From assembly GCA_023374025.1 (NCBI GenBank), contig SIJG01000095.1:314290-378289 (forward strand): 64,000 bases of DNA, given 5' to 3'. Below, piece by piece: positions 45,118-58,183 of the stretch. Under the pieces are notes generated by a model that saw only the letters and a list, made by a program, of their open reading frames with translations, was not told where the DNA came from and made no database searches. Made by a program: the position numbers and the translations under genes. This DNA is from Heterodera schachtii (taxonomy: Eukaryota; Nematoda; Chromadorea; Rhabditida; Heteroderidae). Every line of letters starts with the position of its first letter. The stretch's first letter is position 1.

Positions 45118-48100
45118 CGGTATAGAATGTTGAAAAGTTGGGTGAAAATTGTTTGAAAGTTGAAAAGTTGTGTGAAAGTTGTATAGAATGTTGAAAAGTT
45201 GGGTGAAAGTTGTATAGAATGTTGAAAAGTTGGGTGAAAATTGTATAGAATGTTGAAAAGTTGTATGAAAGTTGTATAGAATATTGAAAAGTTGGGTGAA
45301 AGTTGTATAGAATGTTGAAAAGTTGGGTGAAAGTTGTATAGAATGTTGAAAAGTTGGGTGAAAGTTGTATAGAATGTTGAAAAGTTGGGTGAAAGTTGTA
45401 TAGAATGTTGAAAAGTTGGGTGAAAATTGTATAGAATGTTGAAAAGTTGTATGAAAGTTGTATAGAATATTGAAAAGTTGGGTGAAAGTTGTATAGAATG
45501 TTGAAAAGTTGGGTGAAAGTTGTATAGAATGTTGAAAAGTTGTGTGAAAGTTGTATAGAATGTTGAAAAGTTGGGTGAAAGTTGTATAGAATGTTGAAAA
45601 GTTGGGTGAAAGTTGTATAGAATGTTGAAAAGTTGTGTGAAAGTTGTATAGAATGTTGAAAAGTTGGGTGAAAGTTGTATAGAATGTTGAAAAGTTGGGT
45701 GAAAGTTGTATAGAATGTTGAAAAGTTGGGTGAAAGTTGTATAGAATGTTGAAAAGTTGGGTGAAAATTGTATAGAATGTTGAAAAGTTGTATGAAAGTT
45801 GTATAGAATATTGAAAAGTTGGGTGAAAGTTGTATAGAATGTTGAAAAGTTGTGTGAAAGTTGTATAGAATGTTGAAAAGTTGGGTGAAAGTTGTATAGA
45901 ATGCTGAAAAGTTGGGTGAAAATTGTATAGAATGTTGAAAAGTTGTATGAAAGTTGTATAGAATATTGAAAAGTTGGGTGAAAGTTGTATAGAATGTTGA
46001 AAAGTTGTATGAAAGTTGTATAGAATATTGAAAAGTTGGGTGAAAGTTGTATAGAATGTTGAAAAGTTGTGTGAAAGTTGTATAGAATGTTGAAAAGTTG
46101 GGTGAAAGTTGTATAGAATGTTGAAAAGTTGGGTGAAAGTTGTATAGAATGTTGAAAAGTTGGGTGAAAATTGTATAGAATGTTGAAAAGTTGTATGAAA
46201 GTTGTATAGAATATTGAAAAGTTGGGTGAAAGTTGTATAGAATGTTGAAAAGTTGTGTGAAAGTTGTATAGAATGTTGAAAAGTTGGGTGAAAGTTGTAT
46301 AGAATGTTGAAAAGTTGGGTGAAAATTGTATAGAATGTTGAAAAGTTGTATGAAAGTTGTATAGAATATTGAAAAGTTGGGTGAAAGTTGTATAGAATGT
46401 TGAAAAGTTGTGTGAAAGTTGTATAGAATGTTGAAAAGTTGGGTGAAAGTTGTATAGAATGTTGAAAAGTTGGGTGAAAATTGTATAGAATGTTGAAAAG
46501 TTGGGTGAAAGTTGTATAGAATGTTGAAAAGTTGGGTGAAAATTGTATAGAATGTTGAAAAGTTGTATGAAAGTTGTATAGAATGTTGAAAAGTTGGGTG
46601 AAAGTTGTGTAGAATGTTGAAAAGTTGTGTGAAAGTTGTATAGAATGTTGAAAAGTTGGGTGAAAGTTGTATAGAATGTTGAAAAGTTGTATGAAAGTTG
46701 TATAGAATATTGAAAAGTTGGGTGAAAGTTGTATAGAATGTTGAAAAGTTGTGTGAAAGTTGTATAGAATGTTGAAAACTTGGGTGAAAGTTGTATAGAA
46801 TGTTGAAAAGTTGGGTGAAAGTTGTATAGAATATTGAAAAGTTGGGTGAAAGTTGTATAGAATGTTGAAAAGTTGGGTGAAAGTTGTATAGAATGTTGAA
46901 AAGTTGGGTGAAAGTTGTATAGAATGTTGAAAAGTTGTGTGAAAGTTGTATAGAATGTTGAAAAGTTGGGTGAAAGTTGTATAGAATGTTGAAAAGTTGG
47001 GTGAAAGTTGTATAGAATGTTGAAAAGTTGGGTGAAAATTGTATAGAATGTTGAAAAGTTGTATGAAAGTTGTATAGAATATTGAAAAGTTGGGTGAAAG
47101 TTGTATAGAATGTTGAAAAGTTGGGTGAAAGTTGTATAGAATGTTGAAAAGTTGTGTGAAAGTTGTATAGAATGTTGAAAAGTTGGGTGAAAGTTGTATA
47201 GAATGTTGAAAAGTTGGTGAAAGTTGTATAGAATGTTGAAAAGTTGGGTGAAAGTTGTATAGAATGTTGAAAAGTTGGGTGAAAGTTGTATAGAATGTTG
47301 AAAAGTTGGGTGAAAGTTGTATAGAATGTTGAAAAGTTGGGTGAAAGTTGTATAGAATGTTGAAAAGTTGGGTGAAAATTGTATAGAATGTTGAAAAGTT
47401 GTATGAAAGTTGTATAGAATATTGAAAAGTTGGGTGAAAGTTGTATAGAATGTTGAAAAATTGGGTGAAAGTTGTATAGAATGTGAAAAGTTGGGTGAAG
47501 TTGTATAGAATGTTGAAAAGTTGGGTGAAAGTTGTATAGAATGTTGAAAAGTTGGGTGAAAATGTATAGAATGTTGAAAAGTTGTATGAAAGTTGTATAG
47601 AATATTGAAAAGTTGGGTGAAAGTTGTATAGAATGTTGAAAAGTTGGGTGAAAGTTGTATAGAATGTTGAAAAGTTGTGTGAAAGTTGTATAGAATGTTG
47701 AAAAGTTGGGTGAAAGTTGTATAGAATGCTGAAAAGTTGGGTGAAAATTGTATAGAATGTTGAAAAGTTGTATGAAAGTTGTATAGAATATTGAAAAGTT
47801 GGGTGAAAGTTGTATAGAATGTTGAAAAGTTGTATGAAAGTTGTATAGAATATTGAAAAGTTGGGTGAAAGTTGTATAGAATGTTGAAAAGTTGTGTGAA
47901 AGTTGTATAGAATGTTGAAAAGTTGGGTGAAAGTTGTATAGAATGTTGAAAAGTTGGGTGAAAGTTGTATAGAATGTTGAAAAGTTGGGTGAAAGTTGTA
48001 TAGAATGTTGAAAAGTTGGGTGAAAGTTGTATAGAATGTTGAAAAGTTGGGTGAAAGTTGTATAGAATGTTGAAAAGTTGGGTGAAAGTTGTATAGAATG

Positions 48101-49277
48101 TTGAAAAGTTGGGTGAAAGTTGTATAGAATGTTGAAAAGTTGGGTGAAAGTTGTATAGAATGTTGAAAAGTTGGGTGAAAATTGTATAGAATGTTGAAAG
48201 TTGTAAGAAAGTTGTATAGAATATTGAAAGTTGGGTGAAAGTTGTATAGAATGTTGAAAAGTTGGGTGAAAGTTGTATAGAATGTTGAAAAGTTGGGTGA
48301 AAGTTGTATAGAATGTTGAAAAGTTGGGTGAAAGTTGTATAGAATGTTGAAAAGTTGGGTTGCAAGTTGTATAGAATGTTGAAAAGTTGGGTGAAAATTG
48401 TATAGAATGTTGAAAAGTTGTATGAAAGTTGTATAGAATATTGAAAAGTTGGGTGAAAGTTGTATAGAATGTTGAAAAGTTGGGTGAAAGTTGTATAGAA
48501 TGTTGAAAAGTTGGGTGAAAGTTGTATAGAATGTTGAAAAGTTGTGTGAAAGTTGTATAGAATGTTGAAAAGTTGGGTGAAAGTTGTATAGAATGTTGAA
48601 AAGTTGGGTGAAAGTTGTATAGAATGTTGAAAAGTTGGGTGAAAGTTGTATAGAATGTTGAAAAGTTGGGTGAAAATTGTATAGAATGTTGAAAAGTTGG
48701 GTGAAAGTTGTATAGAATGTTGAAAAGTTGGGTGAAAGTTGTATAGAATGTTGAAAAGTTGGGTGAAAGTTGTATAGAATGTTGAAAAGTTGGGTGAAAA
48801 TTGTATAGAATGTTGAAAAGTTGTAAGAAAGTTGTATAGAATATTGAAAAGTTGGGTGAAAGTTGTATAGAATGTTGAAAAGTTGGGTGAAAGTTGTATA
48901 GAATGTTGAAAAGTTGGGTGAAAGTTGTATAGAATGTTGAAAAGTTGGGTGAAAGTTGTATAGAATGTTGAAAAGTTGGGTGAAAATTGTATAGAATGTT
49001 GAAAAGTTGTATGAAAGTTGTATAGAATATTGAAAAGTTGGGTGAAAGTTGTATAGAATGTTGAAAAGTTGGGTGAAAGTTGTATAGAATGTTGAAAAGT
49101 TGGGTGAAAGTTGTATAGAATGTTGAAAAGTTGGGTGAAAGTTGTATAGAATGTTGAAAAGTTGGGTGAAAGTTGTATAGAATGTTGAAAAGTTGGGTGA
49201 AAGTTGTATAGAATGTTGAAAAGTTGGGTGAAAGTTGTATAGAATGTTGAAAAGTTGGGTGAAAATTGTTTGAAAGT
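45118..49277. repeat. 31 bp satellite array, about 134 copies
   Basis: The tandem unit is about 31 bp, built of GTTGTATAGAATGTTGAAAA and then GTTGGGTGAAA, over 4.16 kb with very few indels. Common variants are GGGTG/GTGTG/GTATG, GAATGTTG/GAATATTG and GAAAGTTG/GAAAATTG. The unit with GAAAATTG is usually followed by the unit with GTATG and GAATATTG. Both ends carry the variant GAAAATTGTTTGAAAG. The reverse strand has no stop codon in any frame, so two huge frames appear; these are a by-product of the repeat. Confidence 0.97.
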
Positions 49278-49635
49278 TGTACGTTCCGTATTCTTTGCTA
49301 GCTAGCACCGGTGTGGGAAGCGCCCCCGGCGCTTTAACAGGGCCCATCGGGCCCTGGTTGTAAAAGAATAAAGGATGGAGTTCGAAAATTAGAAAAAATG
49401 AAAATGTATGAGCAGATTATAGGAGAAAATCCAAAAATGAGTGATAATTAGATGAAAATGAGTTTTTACAAATTCACTCATTAAATTTGCAGTTTTTATG
49501 TAAAATATTAATAAATAAACTAAAAAATGATTCTTTTAACAGCCCCGATTCGTATTGTTTTGACAAAATAAATGGCTCCTCTTTTTGTGAGAAATTAGTA
49601 CAAATGCCATGCAGCATGAACAGAGGGGCGGAGGG

Positions 49636-50025
49636 CGCCCGGAAAATGCGTCAGTGAACATTTTATTGTTATAAAAAAACAAGTTCCTTAGGTATTCGGA
49701 ATCACTGATCACGAATCCGGTATCCATTTCTGTCAAATTTCGAACCTCGGACGGAATTCGAAGAAAAATTCGAATTTAGCATTTTTGGTTCATAAACGGC
49801 ATAAATGATCTCTTATTGAAGAATTGGTGGGTTTCAGTTTGTTTCCATGTATTAAACCGATTTGGAAGAAAAACCCAAATTTCGAAAATTTTGACTTTCG
49901 ATTTATTGTTCAAATTCGGGTTCGAAATTCAGAACGATATTTTTATAGAATTATACTTCTATATTACAATACCAATACTACAGAATTTAATATAAAATAT
50001 TTGTACCACTGACGCATTTGCCGGT
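49636..50025. mobile_element. Foldback with CCGG-AAATGCGTCAGTG ends
   Basis: The left end CCGGAAAATGCGTCAGTG and the right end CACTGACGCATTTGCCGG are inverted, and inner parts pair through the TCACGAATCC module and its reverse. A truncated copy sits at 3190-3302. Confidence 0.65.
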
Positions 50026-50123
50026 CACGGCGGAGAGCAATGGCCATTTTATTTTTCAGAGAATTTTGAATTTCATGAATAGGCCCGAAAATGGCTCCTC
50101 TTTTTTGTGTGCGTACCAAGCCC

Positions 50124-50729
50124 GGTAATACTGACTTTTACTGGTCCCATAAAAAAAGAAATAAAAAGGCTGTTTTTTATGGTTCTTCATTCCACTCGGG
50201 GATTATCGGGGCCGCTGATCATGAATATGACATCAGAATTGTCATATGACATCATTTAATCTATGATTTTCTTTAAAGTCTATGATTTTTCATCAAGATT
50301 TTTTCATTTTTTTAAATTATAGTCATAAAAAAATGTTTTTTGGGGTTATCGGGGTCGCTAATCACGAATATGTCATCCATTTCGACCAGTTCCTAAACCC
50401 TGATCCGAATTCGATCAAAAAATCGAAAGTTCACATTTTAGAGAATTCCGAATTTTTCGTCTTAAAAATGCTTATATGATTTTTTATTGCAGGATTGATG
50501 GCTATCGGTTTGTTTCCGTGCATTTAAACCATTTTCGAAACATAAATCCAAATTTCGAAAACTTGAACTTTCGGTTTCTGTTCGAATTCGGGTCCGGGTT
50601 TAGGAATTGGTCGAAATGGATGTCATATTCGTGATCAGTGGCCCCGATAACCCCCGAGTACAACGTAGAATCGTAAAAAACCGCCTTTTTATTTCCTTTT
50701 TTATGGGACCAGTAAAAGTCAGTATTACC
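50124..50729. mobile_element. 606 bp foldback (GGTAATACTGACTTTTAC ends)
   Basis: The left end GGTAATACTGACTTTTACTG and the right end CAGTAAAAGTCAGTATTACC form arms of over 100 bp, through TCCCATAAAAAAAG, GGCCGCTGATCATGAATATG and GACATC. It contains two further copies of the GATCACGAATATG module. Confidence 0.75.
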
Positions 50730-51049
50730 TACCAGCCCTGATGTACTATGTAACATCATAAGTATTTTAAAAACAAAATTTTACGAAATAAATTATTGTT
50801 CAGCATCACCGCTGTCGAAAAGTAACAGAATCACCATAAACGGGAAAGTTGACAAAAGTATAAACATTATGCCAGAACAAATTTTCAAAAGAAAATGAAC
50901 AAAAATGAAGAATTTTTGGCTAGATCATAAACGGTCAAAAATTGCCGGTTCCGGAATCCGTACTCTGGTGCCGTCTCTAATTCGACTTCATTTTTTTCCC
51001 TTAAGGAACATAAAAAATTTATTGTTAGACATTTTAGGTATTTGTTTCA

Positions 51050-54000
51050 ATGTGCCCTTGTCTTCTTTTTTTCGTTTTCTTCATCGCTGCCTTGTGCCTC
51101 TTAATTTCCATCAAAATTTTACGTCTGACAAATCTCGACATTTTGTTTCGAGTTCGGGACGGGCTTAGAAGTGGGAAGCCATTTATTACGGCACTTTTTC
51201 GGGTAAAAATTACAAAATTCGTATTGATTTTCACAAGAATTTTTTTGTCTAAAACATTTCTAGGTTGATACTGAATCTCAGAGACATGGCGGTGAACTTG
51301 TGGCCGAAGTTTTGAAGGTGTACTTTTGTTTTTTTGCGATTTATAATGCAGGGTTTAATAGGAAATTTCTTTGTGCACCCAACCCGCCTAATTTTTAAAA
51401 GTCTTTTTTTTTAATTTCAGGCCCATGGCGTCCGCGAGCTGTTCACCCTGTGTGGTGGTCACATTTCGCCAATTTTGGTCGCCTGTGAACAAATTGGTGA
51501 TCCAAATTTCCGCTGTTTTCCGTCATAATTTTTCAAAAAAAAATTTTTTTTCTTTGGGATTTTTAGCCCTACCAATTTTAATTTTTCGGGGTTTTGACCA
51601 CCCAAAATCAAATTTTTCAAGGGATTCGTGTGTTGGACACGCGTCACGAGGCCACCGCCGTGTTTGCCGCAGACGCGGCCGCTCGCCTGCGCCAGGACAT
51701 TGGAGTGGCCGCGGTCACCGCCGGGCCGGGTCAGAAAATTGGCGTAAAAATGACAAAAAATGAAAATTTGTAATTTTTTACCCCAAAAAATTGTAAAAAG
51801 AATAATTTTTCCACCATCATTGCTTTAAAATCCCGAAGTTTATCCCAAGGAGGCCAAAATGTAGGGAAATAATTTGGATTTCAGGAGAGCGGGGTGGGAG
51901 AAATTCGAGGCATTTTTTATGAAATTTTAGTTACTCCTCGAGAATCTTTCTAGTTCATTTTTTTAGAGGTTGTATTAGTGTAGATCAATTAACCAATTTT
52001 GGGCCAAAAAATCCAATTTTGGATGGGTTTTTCTGTCAAATTTTGATGAAATCAAAAAGAAACGCAAAAATTTTTTCTGCAGGAAATCGTTTGAAATTTT
52101 CAAAAAAAAAAATTGTTAATTCCAGGAAATTGTTCGGTCTATAAGGCATTTTGTTAGAGATATCACCAAAAATTAAAAAAACATATATATATAATATATA
52201 TATATGTTGGTCTTCTTTAGGCATCACCAACACAGTGACCGCGTTGAAAAATGCCCAAATGGCCGAGTCGCCGGTGCTTTTGTTGGGCGGCGCGTCGCCC
52301 TCCCTTTTGAAGGGACGCGGGGCATTGCAAGTAAACAGAAATATATTTTGAGAAATTATAAACTTTTTAAACTGTCTCGACAAGCGTCACCACAAAAAAA
52401 TCCCGAGTTTTTTTTGTTGGAAAATTGCCAAATTTTCAAATAAAAAACATTGGTACTTTTTCGGTTTACGGGACCAATTTTAAAAAGCATAGGGAAAAAC
52501 CCCTCTTGTGGTTCTGTTTTTTGTTGTTATGATTAATGAGTCCGATAACAACAATATTTTACACGGGTTTTCAAAAAAATTCATATAAATGTTTGTAAAA
52601 TGAGGGGGGGAGGTCCATCCGCAAAAAAAAAACAAAAAAAAATTTTAGCTAAAAATCGCTCCAAAATTTTCGCCAAAAAAATGCCAGCACTTTTTTCCTG
52701 ACAGGACATTGATCAACAGACGCTGGTCCGTTCGTTGTGCAAGTTCTCTGCGCGAGTCACCTGTGTCCGGCACATTGTACCGACCATTCGGTGCCAAAAA
52801 ATTTAAAATTTTTTTAATTCATTTTTTGCGCCAGAAATGCCATTGCCACGGCCAAGTCTGGCACGCCCGGTCCCGTGTTTGTTGAGCTGCCAATTGACGT
52901 GCTGTACCCGTACAAATCGGTGGAACGTGAAGCGGGGCTCAGTAATGCGCCCAAAAAGGGGCTGATCAAAGTGAGCGACGCGCATTTATTGCAATTTTCA
53001 ATTATTGAAATCCAACGGCCGAAAAAAAAAATTTTTTTTTTTTGAAAATTGTAAATATAAAGATTGAACTTTGGTATTTTGAACAAATTTGTTAAAAGAG
53101 GGAACATATTTTCGGACCGGGACGACTGGGCGCCGGCCAACTGGGCGCCAGCCTGGTTGTTGGAGCATAACTCTTTTCATAGTTGTCCGAATTGAATAAA
53201 TTTAAGAGCATTCGATAGCCCTATGTATTCTCTATTAGCATGTAAAATTTCAAAAAATTTCGTCAGGTTTCAAAAAAGTTATGGCCAAAAATTTTCGGAA
53301 AACCCAGTTTGTCTAGTTTTTTTGGCCATAACTTTTCTGAAACTTAATGAAATTTTTCGATTTTTTGCATGCTATTAGAGAATACATAGGGCTATCGAAT
53401 GCTCTTAAATTTATTCAATTCGGACAACTATGAAAAGAGTTATGCTCCAAAAACCAGGCTGGCGCCCAGTTGGCCGGCGCCCAGTCGACCCCCACCGCAT
53501 ATTTTTGCCCATAAACTTTTACAAAAAAAAAAAAAAAAAAAATTTTTTTTCATTGATAAATGTGACTGAATTTTGCCAGACCTTGCTCGACGCTTATATC
53601 CGCACGCACATTGCCAACACGTTCAGCGACGCGTGGCAACCGGAACAGCCTTTGTTGCCGCTGGCAGTGCGCGTTCCGCGCCCCAACACGGCACAAATTG
53701 AACAATTGGCCACCCTGGTGAGCAACGCCGGATGAAAATTCCTTTTTTTTGGGTTCTCTGATTCCGAAATTTTTTTTCGGGAGGTCTTTCCGTTTGGCCA
53801 ATTTTTTGAGTCCTTTGGTCCGATTTCCAGTCCCATATAAATTCTTGGCTTTTTACTCGGAATTCCGACATTTTTTAGCCATCCCAAAAAATTCTCTTAT
53901 TTTTTGATTTTGCATATTTTTGCCGTCAAAAACCCAAAATTTTTCATTAAAAAAATTCAAAAATTATAAATAAGATTTTTACTACAAACCTACATTTTTG

Positions 54001-57000
54001 TTGTTGTAGCTGAGCACCGCCGAACGCCCTCTTCTGTTGGTCGGCAGCCAGGCAATGGCACCGCCGGTGAAAGCCGCCGAATTGGCACAAACTGTCGAGG
54101 TGTCGGAAAATCTTTTTTTATTTCCAAGAATTTCCATTTTTAGGCACTCGGTGTTCCGGCGTATCTTGGCGGAATGGCTCGCGGTTTGTTGGGCGCCCAT
54201 TCGGCCATTCAAATGCGCCAGGAGCGCAAGACGGCGTTGCGCGAGGCGGACCTGGTCATCCTGGCAGGTAAAGCATGTGACCATTTTGGCAAAGTCGGCA
54301 TAGCCGAGCAGTGTTAAATTTTGTAAGCCGTCTGATTTAAAACTCAAAAATGGGACTTGGGTTGGCACCAGGGATGTGTGCGGACGACCTCAAAAAATTT
54401 CGGAATTGGGACGGCGTGGGAAGAAAATTTCGGAAATTCATTATATAGACTGCTCAAAAAAAAATTCCAAAAATCGGAATATAGACGGCTCGAACCCATC
54501 TGAAATTGGAATTCCGACGCCCCAAAAAAAATTTAGGCAAGAAAAAACACCGCGGAAGGGGGGGGGAATCCGATGACCTTCCTCCCATGGTTAAAAAATT
54601 TTTTCCTTGCCCAGCACTTTAAAAAAAAATTTAAATCCGCCAAATTCAAATTTTTCTGTCCCGGGCATTTTTAAAAAAATAATTTCAAACTTAAATTTTC
54701 AAGAAAACATTTACAGGTGCCGTGTGCGACTTTCGACTCAGTTACGGCCGTGTGCTGTCCCCAAAGTGCAAAGTGGTCACCATCAACCGGAGCAGGGAAC
54801 AAATGCTCAAAGTGGGTGCTGAAATTTTAAAAATTTTTGAAAAGTTTTGTCCATTATTTTAGCAATTTTATGAAAAATTTCTAAATTTTTTTTGAAATTT
54901 TTGACAAAATCCTCGGAAATTTATTAGAAAAACAAAATAAATTTAAGAAATTTTCTAAGATTTTGGTTTTTTCTGAAAGATTTCTAAGTTTCCCGCGAAA
55001 ACACCCTTGGTTATTTTTACACACCTCCACCCTCTCCTGTCATACGTCTTTTGCACAGAACCACGGCGTGTTCTGGCACAGTGCCATGGCCATCCAAGCG
55101 GACGTCGGCTCCACGCTCGTACAACTCCACCAACGCATGGCAAGTGACTCCTCCGCCGCTGCCGTTGACCACCACCAACACTGGGACGCCTGGCTGAACG
55201 CGTTGCGCTCGCGCGAGCGCGACACGGACACGCGCAACGGGGCCAAAGCGACGGAACGGACGGCGGACGGACGGTTGAACCCGTTGCGACTGTTGCGCAT
55301 GCTGAACGAGGTGTTGCCCGACAACACCATTCTGGTCGCGGATGGTAAACACATGATGATGATTATGAGAAAAAAAATTACGGACGCCCCCCCCCCCTCC
55401 CTCCTAAAAAAAAAATTTCAAAAAAAAATTCTTAAAACATTTATCTGCGATTTTTTAGAAAAACACCTAATAATTCATCATAAAAATTTTGAACGCTATA
55501 AATTTCAAAAAAATAAAAATTCTCTAGGATTTTTCTTGAAAAATTTTTTTTGCAAATAAAAAAATATTTCGCTGCGAAACGGAGGGGGTGTGGGGGTAGA
55601 CGTCAAAAAAAATTCAATAGTTTTTAAGGAGTTGTAAATTTTTTCCGAATTTTTTTTAAATTTTCCTAAAAATCGTAAATTTTTTGATTTTTTTGGAAAA
55701 TTTCACAAATTTTATCAGTTTAAAAAATTCCTTATCTTCTGTCCGGTCAAATTTTGTTGTTATTTTTTAAATAAATTTTTGCCGAAAAAGGTGGCGACTT
55801 TGTTGGCACCGCCGCTTACACTGTGCAGCCGCGCGGCCCGCTCCAATGGCTGGACCCGGGCGCGTTCGGCACGCTCGGCTGCGGCGCCGGGTTCGCGCTT
55901 GGCGCCAAGGCGGTCCACCCCGACTGTCCGGTGCTCATTCTGTACGGGGACGGTGCGTGCGGGTACGGTAACAAATGGGGATGGACGGACAATTTGGCTT
56001 AAAAACTGCAAACCCAATTTTTATCGCTCGGGTTCTTAGTGCAAAAATCGGTTAAAACGAATTCCAAGGCTCGGCCTCATTCGCAAAAAAAAAAAAAAAA
56101 TTTTTTTTTGCCCAACCCCATACTAAGAAAAAAAAGGTGGTCGATAGAGATTTTTCCGAACGAGGGGGAGGGGAGTCTCGAATTAACAACACCGCTGGAC
56201 ACCCATTTTTAAAAAATGTGTCTCCCAAATAGTCCAAAATTTGTCTTTTTTGGCGCAAAACGATTACAAATTCCTGATTTTTTTTCTCCCCGGAACACCT
56301 GCGAAAAATAAATGGTCTTGGGATTCCGCCCTCCGAAAAAAAAAAGTTTTTTTGATTACGGGTCTGCAGGCCCATGCCTATTTTCAAAATGTCGAACTCA
56401 AACCCTAATTAAATGAAAATTTGCTGCCAGTTTTTCGCTGATGGACATCGACTCGTTCGTCCGCCACCGCCTGCCCATCGTCGCGCTGATCGGCAACGAC
56501 GCGTGCTGGGCCCAAATTGCGCGTGACCAGGTGCCCTGGTTCAACTCGGCAGTTGGCTGTGAGCTGTCGGTTCGTTATTATGGCATGTGACGCCTCATTT
56601 TCCATGGGTTCACTCCCCCATACCGTCCCCTCGCGAAATTTTTTTTAAAAGAAAACCGTCAAAAAAATTCAAAATTTTTTTTCTTGAATTTTTTTTTGGC
56701 GGAAAACTATCTGCTCCGCCATTTAAAAACTTCAAAAAATGGGCGGAGGAGGTCAACGGCCGGCTAATTATGCGAAGAAGGGATCTCAACGCTGGATTTG
56801 ACAACTTTTTTTAAAAAGACGCTTTTCACGGCGCACTTTTCCAAAAAAAAAAGAAATTTTTAGGAACGGGGGGGGGGGGGGTACCGATAGGCAATTGTGA
56901 TTTGTTTACAGATTCTGTCCAAAAAGGATCAATTTTTTCCGTTTTTTGAGCAAAATTTTTTGAAAGAATCCCAAATTTTTGAGTTTCTCTAATTCGGGAT

Positions 57001-57340
57001 TACCGATTGGGTGGATTCAGTCTCGCTCCGGTCTCGATTCTTTGCCGTAACCCAACCTTATACCGTAACTCGTTACACACAGCATGCTAACTATGACGAG
57101 GTGGGCACCGCGCTTGGCGCCAACGGCATTCGTCTTGAGGAGCCCATCGGTGACGCCGAGTTGCGCGACAAGCTTCGCCAAGCGTTGGCACAGTGCCAAG
57201 ACCGCCACAATTCTGCCGTTGCTGAAGAGAAGGATGGCGCCGGCAACAACGGCACCACCGACGACAATGGGGGCCAATCGACGGTGATCAACGCGCTGAT
57301 CGGACGGACCAATTTTCGCGAGGGCAGCATCAGTGTGTGA
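51050..57340 (+). CDS. ILVBL: Acetolactate synthase-like / 2-hydroxyacyl-CoA lyase 2, 15 exons
   Basis: Thiamine-diphosphate enzyme (ILVBL/HACL2) of the ER membrane that cleaves 2-hydroxyacyl-CoA in alpha-oxidation. Exons: 51050-51202, 51264-51317, 51421-51496, 51622-51729, 52221-52330, 52705-52790, 52835-52970, 53580-53717, 54010-54099, 54144-54267, 54717-54811, 55059-55344, 55791-55956, 56431-56569, 57083-57340. The product is about 672 aa (human about 632). An N-terminal hydrophobic anchor lies at about 3-22. Then come [10 protein letters not shown], the catalytic Glu104 in [40 protein letters not shown] and [34 protein letters not shown] precedes the ThDP motif GDG (538-540)..N563. The end [15 protein letters not shown] matches vertebrate ILVBL as I recall it. 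The exon 13 donor (GC|GTGCGG) is uncertain and gives two residues fewer than usual after GDG. An acceptor 12 bases before the ATG suggests trans-splicing. Introns rule out a bacterial origin of the copy. Confidence 0.93.
52183..52206. repeat. AT microsatellite in ILVBL intron 4
   Basis: TATATATATAATATATATATA just before the exon 5 acceptor TTCTTTAG. Confidence 0.7.
53123..53487. mobile_element. 365 bp foldback (CGACTGGGCGCC ends) in ILVBL intron 7
   Basis: The ends CGACTGGGCGCCGGCC and GGCCGGCGCCCAGTCG begin arms of about 160 bp that stay nearly perfect through GAGCATAACTCTTTTCATAG and CATTCGATAGCCCTATG. The centre has GTTATGGCC repeats. It sits between exons 7 and 8, so it is removed by splicing. 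Confidence 0.85.
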
Positions 57341-57790
57341 TCAGTGATCAGACAGAAGCAACGAGTAGAGAATTGACGCCGAGTGATCATCCATTGATTG
57401 TTATTTTTTGATCAGCCATATTTAATGTTTTCGTTAATAATTTCAAAAATTGACACAAAAAACTTCCCTAGATCATTCATTTGTGTACCGGTGTGAAAAC
57501 AAGTTTGTGTACAGTAAATGGATTAAGGCATTTGAGTGGCAGCAGGCATTCGATAGGCATTTGCCCGCAAAAAATGCCACAAAAATGCGCGACGATTGAT
57601 AAAGGTGCCAAAAAGTGCACGAAAATTAGAATCCTATTAAACAAATAATAATTAAATATTCATTTCTAGGGATGGGATTCTTAGTTTTTTAACTATTTTT
57701 TATGCGGCTTTAACTCGACGAGAAATGCATGAAAAACACATTCTTTTTCGAAAATTTTTCGTTTTTAGTGCCACTATTCATCACTAGGAA

Positions 57791-57875
57791 TCAGGGCTGG
57801 AGCGCGCACAAAAAAATCCCGCGGCCGCGCATCGCGCAAAAAAAAATGCCGCGAATCGCGGTCGCGCTCCAGCCC
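57791..57875. repeat. GC-rich hairpin with AGGGCTGGAGCGCG arms
   Basis: AGGGCTGGAGCGCG at the left and CGCGCTCCAGCCCT at the right, with inner CGCGGCCGCG and CCGCGAATCGCGG. About 85 bp, strongly different in GC content from its surroundings. Possibly a tiny foldback element. Confidence 0.65.
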
Positions 57876-58183
57876 TGCTAGGAATCACTATTTTGGAGCT
57901 TCGCCACTAAAAAAACTATTTCGGAAGTTGGCCACTAAAATAATTTTTTGCCACTATTTTGGCGTTTCGTCATTATTTTTGCCACTATTTTGGCATTTTT
58001 GGAAAACTTACCAAAAATTGCAAAAAAAAAAACGAAAAATACACCCCTAAGAATCGACCTAAAAGTTTTCAAAAATACACCCCTAAGAATTGGAAAAATT
58101 TTTTTGTTCTAATTCACGTCCGGGCAATGGTAAAGTTTTGTGGTTTCTTCGAAAAATAAAATTAGAAATTTTGGAAGTGCCTC

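Larger units (their letters stand above)
49278..51049. other. Satellite flank and foldback elements, no gene
   Basis: A GC-rich junction (49290-49355, with TAGCTAGCACCGGTG and a GGGCCCATCGGGCCC palindrome) borders the satellite. The foldbacks at 49636-50025 and 50124-50729 follow (separate entries). No coding region is supported. Confidence 0.5.

Noticed and set aside
45051..49347. Reverse-strand open frames of 1104 and 1411 residues across the satellite
   Set aside because: The 31 bp unit lacks stop codons in every reverse frame, so long frames arise automatically. Unit variants are not organised by codon, and frames overlap each other.
52036..52383. Reverse-strand frames over ILVBL exons
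   Set aside because: They are shadows of the plus-strand exons, whose protein matches the family continuously.
51050..57340. Bacterial-type acetolactate synthase acquired by horizontal transfer
   Set aside because: Fifteen exons with spliceosomal introns, an N-terminal membrane anchor and closer resemblance to animal ILVBL than to bacterial enzymes.
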